Part shown: positions 23,012 to 34,415 of the stretch, piece after piece | Position numbering within the stretch: the first letter of the stretch is position 1 | Layout: each line of letters begins with the position of its first letter | NCBI GenBank assembly: GCA_032358165.1 | Contig: JAALGY010000051.1 | Coordinates: 372,001-436,000, forward strand | DNA: 64,000 nt | Source: Diplosphaera chodatii | Lineage: Eukaryota > Chlorophyta > Trebouxiophyceae > Prasiolales > Stichococcaceae | Direction of reading: 5' to 3' | Position numbers and translations under genes: made by a program | Notes under the pieces: generated by a model | What the model saw: only the letters and a program-made list of their open reading frames with translations | Told to the model about the DNA's origin: nothing | The model's database searches: none

Positions 23012-24551
23012 CTCCTACCTGGAAGCGCGGCAGTCAATCCTCAAGGCGAGCACAATCCTGCTGTGGGAGATATGAACGATGGCAAGCATACTGTAGTGTG
23101 CATACTGTAGTCAGTCACCGGCCTGCTGGACTGCTAGCTGCCGTGGGCGAGCATTATCTAACCCAGCCACAACCGTCAGGCAGCGTGCGGTTCACTACAT
23201 CCAGCGGCTTTAGTAACTCAAGACTGCGTGGCCGCCACGCATGCTGACGGCACCGCATCAATTGACCTTCGTTGCTCACGCCTGTCAGGCATGCCCGTTG
23301 AAGCCGCACACAGCTTACGGGCTTTAGAAGGGGGCAGCTTGTCCAACACTGGCCATCCAACAGCGCACCTTTTGCAGCTGCGTCACCGCCAAAAGGCCCA
23401 CAGCTCGACGCCAATGTGTCGGCTCGCCGGCTCTATCTTGGTGCACCTATGCCCATGCAAACCGCCTGGTGTTCGGTTGCGCGCGCAGATATGAGTCCCG
23501 ACAAGTGCATGATCAATGCAGCCAACTGTTCCACTGTCCTCTGGGACGTCATTGACCTTTATTCTCGCGAAACTCACACCCAGAGGTTTGATGCGCTGCC
23601 CGTACAGCAGAATGCCACCTCAGCGTTGCGTAAGGCGTGCCAGATGGCAGCTGGGGCTCAGGGTTTGCGGCAAGCTGTGCCGCCGCCGACATATGCTGCG
23701 CTGCATGTGGTGTGTGGTGCTGCCGGCACACCGCGTGCGTGAGTGCGGCGGCGGCTGATATAGAAGGTGGCTTACGGCAGATAGACACTGGTTACGGTTG
23801 AGACGAGATCAGTCAACAACGAAGGACCAAAATTGCTGCAACCCTTTGCAGCTGACAACCCTGACAGGTGGTTTCACTTATACATCAATCAGTCGGTGGC
23901 TTGACACCGACGGCCACCTGAGTCGCTGAGTGGTCTCTGGTCACGTGGGGCAGCTGCCCAAACAAGAGGTCGGAACGGTGTTTGTTGCGTTGGTGCATAT
24001 ATAGGGTGCAGTGTGCAAGGCAATGCATGCGTGTGTGAAACGGTTTTGCAAAAGTGCAAAAGTGCTGCAGAATGAACGACTAGAACCAATGATGATGAGT
24101 CGCCGTACTTGCAGTGTTTGCTTTATTTGGTTGCGTGATACCTCGCTTCTGGTTCCCTCGGTAGGACGAATGAGGGTTGCTATGTATGAGCTTGGTGGAA
24201 AGCGCTTTATTTAGCCCACAATAGGAGCGCCTGCACATGAAACAGAGCAAATCACGGACTGTGCTGTCCAGATGTTAGTTGCACTGCCTGGTATGCAACA
24301 GCACGGATAGCGTGCCATTGCAGGGTGCTGTCACCACCGAAGAGCCTCATGCCCCAGCCGGCCCTGATCCCAGCCAAGCAGTTGTACCGCTCCACGCCAT
24401 GCTTCGCTTGCAAGGCTGACACTACTATAGGAAGCAGCCACGAATGCAAGCAGGGCGTCTCCAGACAGGCGGCGAATACTGCAGCTGTCGTCGCAATCTG
24501 AGACCATACACACACCGGCTGCATGTGCGTGCACGCACGGGTAAAAGCGCG
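23012..24551. other. Intergenic region between subtilase copies 1 and 2
   Basis: About 1.5 kb with the copy 1 promoter and the copy 2 3' UTR. A 14-bp near-tandem duplication of a GCATACTGTAGT word lies at about 23084-23111, and a TATATA run at 23997-24003, roughly 1 kb upstream of copy 1. Frames are short and lack codon bias. No gene was recognised. Confidence 0.45.
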
Positions 24552-27500
24552 CTAGCTTGTGCAGGTGGTGCCGAGCGAGATCCTAGCACCGATGTGAGGC
24601 GGCGTCTGCCCGCCACTTGCTCGCTGCGGGGATCGTCTCTCATGCAGCGTGCAGGGATGAACATGTGCACGCACGCAGCTAGGCGTGCCTGAGGCCTTGC
24701 AGAAGGTGGCAGCGTTCCCAGCGCCCGGGGGCCGCGTCAGGCGGAAGCGCAGGCTGCGGCCGTCGACGATGATGGCGGTGTTGGCATTGCCCAGCGGCCG
24801 CAGGATGGTGAGCGTCACCTGCGGAAGGTGGATCTCGCCCAGGGTCAGTCGCTTGACTCGATAGTCCTGGTGACGCCCCAGATGGTAAGAGCGAGCGCAA
24901 GAAGACTGCTAATGGTTGCTTGGGTCCTTTGACAGGGACCGACAGTGCTGCCAGTATGCATATGGTGTGCACAGCGCAGGATGGAGCGCAGCCTGGCGGC
25001 CAGAACTTGTACCTGATACAGGCCTTCCTTCAGGACGCAGCGGAAGTTGATGTTGCTGATGCCCGGCACACGGCCGGGCGGTAACTGATCTTGGGTGAAG
25101 AAGTATGGTACCTGCATGGGATCCGCAACCCAACAGAACTATCAGCACGCTGTCCGGCTGCTGGACGGAGCTTCAGGACCTTCACATGAACAAGCGCACA
25201 GTGCTTATACTGCAGCAACCAACGGTCCTGGTTGCTCCTTTCTCGTCACAACCAGTCTTGCCTGGATCTTGATGGGTCCATACGGGGATGGTGTATCACC
25301 AAAGCTGCAGGTATGCAAACGTGCACCTTCATCATGGTCTGCTGTTGACCAGCTTCACGTCAGGCTGTCAAGTCACAGCCATGGCAGCGCCTTGCGACCA
25401 GCCGTGCAAGTGCTGCGCAGGCCGTGCATGTCACCGCTGAACACCGCAGCACATTCTGCACGCGGGCAGTACCCCAGAGTGACAGCCTTCATGCAGGCAG
25501 CGCTCACCTGAGTTTGAGGCCCGTGTCGAGCTGCGTCAGCACGCCGCTGACCCGCTGCAGCGGGATGACTACGCCCAGGGCCAGCGTCGGGAAGGTCGAG
25601 TTCATGTCGAAGGTGATGTTCTCCCTGCAATGTGTGCGGGTCATGCAAGGCCTTGGCAGACGTACACATACCTGGAGCATGTTCTGGAAGGATGATAAGT
25701 TCTCACAAATATGCACCAGAGGCGTCGGAATGCCGTAAGGAGAGGGCACGTAGCTTGCGCGAGCTTACCAGCTGCCCGTTGTCATAATGTCGGGGTTGCT
25801 GGTGTCTGCATTTGTGACGGTGAAACCGAGGTTTGCAGGTGCCGGCCCGGCAACACCTGCAATCACCAGTTGGCAGTCATCTGTGCCGCGCACGAGGCAG
25901 AGTGCTTGTGCTCCACGCAGCCCAGAGGCCACAAGAGCTGGTCAGCTACGATGATGCCAAAGGCGGTGGGATGGTGACATCAGGTGCAACTTGTATGTCA
26001 GGGTGGCCTGCTGCACACTGCTGCGTGTGCAGACATAAAGTATGCGTATATACCGATGGACAGGTCGACGATGGGGGTCAGCTTCTGGTACTGGCCCTTC
26101 CATCCGTAGAACGGAACACGAAGAGTGGTATGGTACCCTCTGGTATCAGTCAGCACGATGTAACCCCCAAAGGTGCTCTGGTCTGCAGCGTAGGAGATGG
26201 CGTCATCATTCTGGTTATTGACACCTCTTGGTGCTCATCAGCAGGCAGGCAGAGTACCATCTCCATTTGTTGACACAAGGAGTATGCGCATGGCAAGCAG
26301 ATGTGCCGTGCAGCCCTCACCAGTAAGGTTGACAGGGGGTGCTATTGTCACGAGGAAGGTCGCCTCTGATCTTCCAAGGACGGTGACATATGGCCGGTTG
26401 AATGAGACCCGAGGGTTGGCGACAATCTCCCCCTGCAGACAGCAGACGAGAGCAATAAGCAGCCACGCACGAGCTGGCAGACTGATGCACAGATAGACCT
26501 GTGGATCGGAGGCCTGTGGCCGTGCCTGTCCAACAGAGTCAGTATGAGCTGGAGTGGCTGCAGAAGAGCAACATGATCACCACAGGGCCTGGGAAGGGTT
26601 GCGCCAGCGTCGGCTTGAAGCTCAGCACATACTTGATGCGCCTGCCATCGCGGTTCTTGATGGTGATCTTCTTGATGACCGGTGTATTGCTCTCGCCTGC
26701 GTGCACATGGAATGCAAGCTGTACAGTCAGCATAGTATTGAGTGGGAGGTGAGTGCACAAGCGGCACGTCAAGCCGCCTGCTTGCCTGCCGGCGAGGCAC
26801 AGCAAATCTGATGGGAGATTCGTGAGAAGCGTGACCCACCGACCGCATGGACATGCAGAGGTCGCAGCCTGAAGGCGAATGACATTGCCATTGTGTGTGG
26901 TACTGCTTGTGAGGAAGTCCTCACCAAGCGGAAGGGCGGATGGGGACACCCGCTGCCTTGTGACAATGGCAGCGAAGATGTCGATTGCTCCAGCACCCTG
27001 CTTGGGTACCTGCACATGACGATGAAACACGTCTGGCAGGCGCACCGGAACATGCTGCCATGAAGGACCCCAGAGCCACCGTCAACTTCGGTGGATTTCT
27101 CTCCTCATCTGCAGCCAGCAGAGGAGGGGGAATCCAGCTGGTGTGCGCAGCCTTACCGGAGCCAGCACGCCAGCCTGCGGCGTGCCGAATGGTGCACACG
27201 TGTAAGCGTCCTTCTGCGGCACCGCAGTGTTCTGCAGCCGCTGCCTGATCTCCTCAAGCGTGATGCCTGTCAGGACATCACAAGCGCTTGGCACTCACCA
27301 CTCGCGAGTAGCTGGATATGAGCATTTGGCCTGATCAGCTGCTACAACTGCTTCTGTCTCTGCGGTTTGCTACCCTAGGACGAGCGCACCTGGGAAGGCT
27401 TGCTTAAGCAACGCCACGCAGCCAGCGACTGTCGGCCCTGAGCTAATGGCGCCCGGGAGGTAGTTGTAGCCGCCGTACGACACCAGCGATGTGGAGAACT

Positions 27501-30500
27501 GCAGCAATGGTGTCAAGCTCAGCACAACCCTGTTGCAAGCCTGCTGTCGTTTGATGTGAGGATCACGAGCTATGGTGCAGCAGGCAGTTTGCACACACAA
27601 CTTGGCACCAGACTGCGCCCCTTTCAGCATATGCCTTGAGCCTATGGTGATCTGGCCACCTGAAGCCCACAGATGGCTGTCCGACTGATACATCACACTC
27701 AGCGTCTCCATGTGAGCGACTCAGAAAGGGACGCAGGGTCGGCGTCCCACCCCGGGGTAGTTGCCGGGGGCACAGAAGTCGGGCGCCATGGTGAGCGTGG
27801 CGGTGGGGCCAGAGCTGGTCGACAGCATCAGGCGGCCCGCGGCGCCGGGCGCCGGCGTCTTAACCTGGGCCATGGGATCGACACGAGGGTGATTGCATGG
27901 CGCGGACATGTGGTGACATGCAGTAGAATGGGGTTTTTAAGGTGCAACGCAGCTCCAGTGGCTGCAGTGTGATGAGCGTGGGACAGCTGGCGCGGCGTGC
28001 CTGTGTCCCCCGCTCACCAGCTTGCCGCTGTTGAAGGTGATGGTCGCCGGCCCGGCCAGCACCTTCTTCACGAGCACGAGGCCTATGTCCTGCATCAGAC
28101 ATCACGATCCATCGCCCCTGACCATCCGACCAAAGGACTGCTGTCAGCCTGCCCTATGCTAGTAGGTAGGATGTGCAGGCGTACATCGACACCATGTATT
28201 CATGTGCACTGACTGCATCCAACCAGGCAGCGTCACAACACCAGTCATGGCAGGCGCTCAAACCTGCGGCACTGTGGCGAGCGTGAGCTTCACAACGTTC
28301 GGGCCTTTGGTGGTGACTCGGAAGCCATTCGGTTCATTGTCCAGCAGGATCATCCCTGCAGCCCCTGCAGTTGTGAAAACCATGCTGGGCTGGTGTGTGT
28401 CTGCAAGGCAGGGTCCGGTGGTGCCCACCCTGGACTGCAGTCTGTAGGCCATGATATGTAAGGACAGGCACATGAGGCACATGCCCTGATTTGCGACATC
28501 ACATGCCTGCGTTCAAGACGTTCAGGAGCTGCGTGCCAGCACCACAATTGCTGGACCGCACTGTCAGAGCAACGGTGCCGTTCACCGCAGCGGGGATGGT
28601 GGTGCTCTGTTTGGTCATATACACAGCTCTTGACTTTCACAGATGCTCTGGAATACTTTTGCATGGCACTGCTGCTGCAGACAACGCCACGCGGTGTGGC
28701 TTGCTCGGATGTATGCAGAGCATATGGTGCAAGAACCATAGCCTGGCCCACCACACCTTGCAGGCGTCTGCATCCGGGGCTGTGAGCGTGCCGCCGCTTG
28801 CATTCCATGTGCCAGTGAGTGTCAGCGACAGCGGTGCATCGACTGGAAACTTGGAGATCTGAGGGCGTGGTGCAGGCGCTGCGTCGATACCAAGCACGTA
28901 TTGAATCTGCAGAAAAGCATTTGCCGTCGTACCAACACATGAACGAGCTTCCCAAGCCCCAGATGGGTGCACGGTGCACTGGCTGCCAAGAACAAGCAAT
29001 GCAGACACATTGCAGCCACAGCCAGCATGGCATGCGCCCCTACTTGCTGACACTGGTCAGTCACCGGAACATACATTGCTCGGTCTGACCTTTGAGTTGC
29101 CAGGGTTTGCGAAAGCTGTATAAGTGTATGCAAAGGCGTCAGAGGACTGGCCGTTGTTCAGCAGCGTGCTGTGCGAGTTCTCGATCTGGAACCTGCGCGG
29201 TCAGTGGGGACCGATTACAGAACAATAGCATGTCTGATCCCACTTGGGACTTGCAGCAGAAGTCAGCCGATGCAACAGCATCTGGAACCATCAACGCGCT
29301 CCGCAGTGCAGGTCGTGCAATGTTGCCACCAACAGATTGTCAGCAAGATGCATGTGCGCACATGCCGAATGGGCCGTTGTTGCCGCCCGTTTGCACTGTG
29401 ATGACGTTCAACTTGGCCAGGTTTTTGGCCACCAGCGCTACGTCAGCACCTGCAGCCGAAGCATACATGTTGCTGGCGTCACTATTGCACACTGGCGAAC
29501 CGGAGTGGCGGCACTGCCAGGTGGTGGAGGCACTGCAGGTGTCAAGGCCGACTTGCCTGGTCCACGGTCGGGATACTGCGGCCCACTGCCAACATCAACG
29601 ACCATCACATGCGCGCCGTCCTCGTAGGCCTGTGCAGGGGAGGAGCATGACAGTGCTGTGTGCCATCAAAGACATGTTGCGTCTGCATTGTGTTTGCTGA
29701 TTTGCTTTCTCATGCTTGGGTCACATCGCACCTGCTCCATGGCTGCGATCATCAGGTCGTCCCACGTAAAGGGAGATGAGCTGAAGCAGGTGTATATACG
29801 GTAAGCCAGCAGCGTAGCGTCTGGCGCCTGCACAGCAGTCGGTGGTTGAAGCGGCGGTGGTATTGGACCAACAGCAGCTTAGGCAATAGGCATGGCAAGT
29901 CGTGAAGAAACATGTCCCGTGTGAGGGCATCTGGCACTTGTTAAGGTGGACCAGGTGGGTTGTGTGTACCATTCCGACGACATTGCCTTTGGCAGCAACC
30001 ATGCCTGCGGCGCTGGTCCCGAGCCTGCATGCATCAGACGATATCAGTGATAGTATGTGGAAACGCAAGGCGCTGACTGCTGTTCTACAGATCACAGGCT
30101 GCCAGCCAGTTCTGGCACAGTCTGCAAGTTGGGGTGTCACGTGGGTTTATGCACACACCCGACACAAGTATCCCTCGGGTCATCATCTGCAAGGCATTAG
30201 GTGAATACGAGTCCATCCATGCCGCACAGTGTCAGCGTGCTCACATGCGAATGTGGCGCAACCAGCTCCATTCTCTCAGTCAGCAGTAGATACCTGGGTA
30301 TAGCTTGAATTGAGTGGCTGTAAAGTCGTCCAGAGTGGCTGCACATCAACAGCATTGCCCACAGTCAAATGTGAGCGGCTGCCAATTGAGGCTGCGAGAT
30401 GAGATCGACCAAATTCCCCCGCATGCACTATACGGCATGTTGGCATGAAGTGCGACGTATGCACGCGTATGGCTGCGTATTTACGAACGTACGCGTGCAG

Positions 30501-32589
30501 GGATCTCTATCGATCTTGGTTGACGTCAGCAGGCTGATGACTAACAGCTGACTAAAAGCAACTGCCAGCTTAGCTACATGCAGCAGATTGACCGTTCACA
30601 AGCGCGCGTGTGCTCAGCAAGCGTTACGGACATCTTCGACGAGTACTGAAAGGCCTGTGAAGGCTTGAAATGCCGTGAAAGCATTGCACTCAGAAAGTTT
30701 GCATTTGTGATCCCGTCAGATCAGATTTCCTGAGGGTGCCTGACAACCTTGCATACGTTGCGATGTTGCCGTGCAGCCGTCTGTACGCATGAAAACGTTG
30801 CAAGCCTATAAGCGTATGCAGTGTTGTGCAAGCCTGGCCTCCGGTAGTCAGGCGCAACATGCTAACCAATCTGCTTTTGACGCTCCAGCTCAAAGTTGTC
30901 TTGTGTGCCCAGATGGGTAGCATGCTCTGCGGCACACATAAGTGGAGTGTAATCAAGCTGTTGAACACCGAAAAGCACCTGGAATGGTCGCATTGTCGCC
31001 AACGAAGTCGTAGCCCTTCTCGACCTTGAAGCCGCCCGGGCCGAAGCCGCCGCCCAGGTCCGGATGTGCGTAGTCGATACCTGCGCAGCTAGCGATGGCT
31101 ACTGTTCTCATGGTGCATCATCCAGAAACGTCCAAGGACGCCCGAGGAGTACAGCCGCAAGCGCAGCTGCCGTGGGAGCGGAGGTTCGCCAGTGGGCTTG
31201 CCTGAGTCGATGACGGCGACCCGGACGCCTTTGCCGGTCAGCCGCAGCTGTCTGTTCACCTCTCTTGCACGTGTGGTGATGCCTGCACACCGCGCGGCAG
31301 CACGGCAGCATCAGCTTCAGGGCAATCACCAGGATAGCAGACATGGACGCAATGCAACGCAGCCTTGCACCTGCACCTGCTGTGGACACCTTGTGTGTTC
31401 AAAGATTTATCAGCAACCAGCTGTTGCTGTACTTCACAGTTTCAGCGGTCCAGCAGCCAGATGCTCAGAGCCCTGTGCAGCGAAAGTGACGGCATGCAAT
31501 CAAGGGTGGGCATCTGCTGCGTCTACCTCTGTAGATGGTGAAGTCGGCGGGAGGCTGCACAAGGGGCGTCTGTGGGGTCTGCAGCAGGCCGCGGCGGGAC
31601 GTGCCGCCAGCTGCGTCAGGTGCTGCGTACGCAAAGGGGTCCTGCTGCTGCCGCACCAACCGCGACGGCCGCACACTCTCGACCTGCGGTTCAGAGTCCC
31701 TTCCCGCTTTCCACCTATGCACCGTGTCCCCAGCAAAGCATGTTGCTGAGCTAGACACGCACGCTTGCAATGGCTCGTTAATTGGCAGCACAGCAAGCTA
31801 CAGCATGAGAGGCCTCACTCCAGGCAGCGTCTTGAGCTTCGCCAGGTCAGCAGCACGCTTTGCGCTGTCACCACTGAGCGTTGCCGAGAAGCCGTTGAAG
31901 ACCTGCATTGGCTTGACACAGCGCCCTGTGATTGCCGGCGTCTAGCATGCGAGGGCTGACGCCGCCCATTGTCAAGCCTGCATACTGCGCGCTGCTCCCG
32001 ATTGTGCCATAAACGGTCGTCCATTGGGCACTACAGACTGTTTGCTGCAAACCCGGCGGGGAGCGAGGGTGTAGCACCTTCATGCGTGTGATACAGTGCC
32101 GGCAGCATACAAACGACATCCCACCTTGTGGAACTTGTGCTGCACCTTGCACCCCAGCCGGGCCTTGGTTGCCTCCATCAGCACGCCGGCCTGCTGTGCC
32201 TGGACTCTCGCCACAAACGCACCTGCATTGCAGCATCGAAGGCACAATGCCGCCGCAACCCTGTGCTGCCGTGAGTGCGTCCACACCATGCTCAAAGCTG
32301 GTGAGAGGCTGCGCTCAAAGTTGGCTACGTAGCCGAAGTGGCAGCACACCGGAGTGCCAATAGTGCTGATTGTTGTTCAGCACCAGTCACCTGACGTCCT
32401 CTGGTTGCCACCGCTGGCCAGAGCCGATGGTGTCTCACTCAGCCGCACTATCACACGGACAGGCGCCGCAGCGCCGGCGGCAGCAGCAGCGGGCAGCCAC
32501 AGCGCAGTCACGGTCACCGCGACCAGGAGCAGCAGCGACGCCGGCACACCCCGATAGGCCGTGAGCACACTGCGCCGGGTAGCCTCCAT
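24552..32589 (-). CDS. Subtilisin-like protein, copy 2 (predicted pseudoprotease)
   Basis: Same architecture as copy 1. Exon 1 (32391-32589) gives a signal peptide (VPASLLLLVAVTVTALWLPA) and the I9 start VRVIVRLSETPSAL; exon 2 is 32125-32222. The Asp is kept: KGVRVAVIDSG (codon 31206-31208). The His position reads DTCVGLGTSAAGM, with Leu for His (30021-30023). The oxyanion Asn is kept in TGGNNGPFG (29379-29381). The Ser motif reads LPGAISSGPTVAGC, with Ile for Ser (27445-27447), at the same length as GTSAATPEVAGC in copy 1. A 28-nt micro-exon 30159-30186 codes for the DDDPRDTC segment just before the His position. PA-like and C-terminal Fn3-like blocks are present (for example TIKNRDGRRIKYVLSF near 26590-26680), and the chain ends with VTLTILRPLGNANTAIIVDG. 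All recognised exons are open. Losing two of three triad residues should abolish peptidase activity. Confidence 0.8.
30425..30890 (-). repeat. Intronic element shared with subtilase copy 3 (copy A)
   Basis: This stretch of a copy 2 intron matches 40111-40560 in the corresponding intron of copy 3. Over the first 56 bp (30425-30480 against 40111-40166) I count 4 mismatches. Further strong blocks are GACGTCAGCAGGCTGAT, ATTTGTGATC with CGTCAGATCAGA, and TTGCCGTGCAGCCGTCTG. The ends resemble each other in inverted orientation (GTATGCACGCGTA at one end, ACGTGCGTATGCA-like at the other in copy B), which suggests a MITE-like element. Boundaries are approximate. Confidence 0.65.
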
Positions 32590-34415
32590 GATCCTGCCGA
32601 CCTGCAGCATGTCGGCAGGGTACGGAATCGGTTGCGCGATCTTGTTCGTCATTCAGTGTCCTCACAGCGCTCGCAGACAGCAGCATGCCGCTCGGTGATG
32701 AGCATCTGTGGGCGGTGAGCATAAGTTGCTTGGGCAACTTCGTTCCGCTGGGTCCGCTCCATACATGGCATTTGTCATGGCCTGCTGCCAAGCCTCCTTG
32801 TGCAGTGTGTGGTGCGGGTGTCAGGGCAGCGATCGTACATGTGGGCAACTGGGCACAAAAGTGATGAGTCACGATCCACACAGACCCGATTGGAGGCTGT
32901 CCAAAGCTGCAGCTTTCGGGCCAGCGAGAAGGCCACATCGGATCCGAGTCACATGACACCAACACAACGAGTGGAGTGGCACCGTATCACCCCTGGTCGC
33001 TTGCGCGCAGGTACTTCCACAGCCTCGCACGCAGCTTGAATATATCAAGTTTCATATCAGCTGGTCAGGTTTGGTGTTGGCTGGCTGGCGTGTCACTTTG
33101 TCGAACAATGTCGTGCCTCAGTTGTGAAGGATGGGCCAACCACACATGGGTGCGTGGGGCGCGATATTGTGATCTATACGCTGTTGTGACTTTGAGGATC
33201 CTTATCATACAGAGACACGTCCATGCGCACAAACGTGCACATGCAGATCGCTGGCGTCTATCTAGCTAGCTTGCCACACTGTCTTCACTCGAGACATGTT
33301 CGCAAAACCTCTACGCAGTGCTTCCTGACGTCTCACATGAACGTCAGAGTTACGAATGTCGTTGAAACTCACCCAAACAGGTCTGCCTGTACGGAAGTCG
33401 ACCGCCTGCCGCGTGCGTGACCAGCAAGCGACGACTGTCGACAGCACCGCACAAGATGGAACGGCACGCCCTTGACTGTCTCTTCCTCGCACCGCCTTAG
33501 CAGCTATCGGTCGGCCAGATTCAAGCTTGTGGGGTCACATATGCACTGGATTGAGCTGTGTGTTGCGAGTGCATTCTGACACTGTGCACAGATCTCGTGC
33601 GACAATGGAATCCTCTCACAGGACCCTGACCCCCGATTTTCCCACACCTCATATATGCCCCTGCCTGCTGCTATGAAGTCGAACTTGTCAGGTAGCTGCT
33701 TCTCACGCACATCAAATACAGCTACATGCACTGCACGACAACAGCGGTCAAGCAGCACTTGCTCCATCTATCAGTGACGGGCAGCGCCTTCAGGACGGAA
33801 ATCTCAAAGTTCGGCACTGCACGACGACATCAAAAGCAAGCACACTACTCCGACTGAAGCACAAGGCCGGGGCGGCGTGTTGCACAACTGGTGGGAAGCA
33901 AGCAGCTGTCTTTCTGTCGTACGTTCTGAGATTCTGTAACACAGCTGCACGGCGGTGCGTGCACCCACGGACTGCTGGCTGCTCTGCTTGGTGCACCGCA
34001 CGCAGGCAGGCGTCAGCCGCACACTGGATGGCAGCCCCAGATACAAGAGACTGGGCCGTCACATGTCATCTATCAAATACTGCATGGGCTGCGCTAGCTG
34101 TTGCTAGCTCACCAGATCGGTGCTCCAATCTCATACCCGGCTGGTGTGCCTGGAGAGCTAGCAAAGCTAGGCTAGCTTGATTGCTGTGGTGATAGCGCAC
34201 GCCCCCTCTGTTGACGCCGGCTGGCAAGTCAGCGGCTGGATGGCATACCATAATCGAGGACTACCTGCACATTGCAACCAACGTTCGCTGTCGGTGCAAA
34301 GCCCACAGAAAGCCCTCATGCATCTATGCACATTGTGGCCTCCTTCTTGGTGTGTATGCTGGATGGGCGGGGACTTCTGATGGCTGCCATGCAGCTTCAC
34401 GGTTGTGTGGGGCAA
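32590..34415. other. Intergenic region between subtilase copies 2 and 3
   Basis: About 1.8 kb holding the copy 2 promoter and the copy 3 3' UTR. Near 34080-34175 there is a cluster of GCTAGC palindromes. No open frame with codon bias, RNA gene or known repeat was recognised. Confidence 0.45.

Noticed and set aside
23997..24004. TATATA run as promoter of subtilase copy 1
   Set aside because: It lies about 1 kb upstream of the copy 1 start and reads the same on both strands; nothing ties it to a transcription start.
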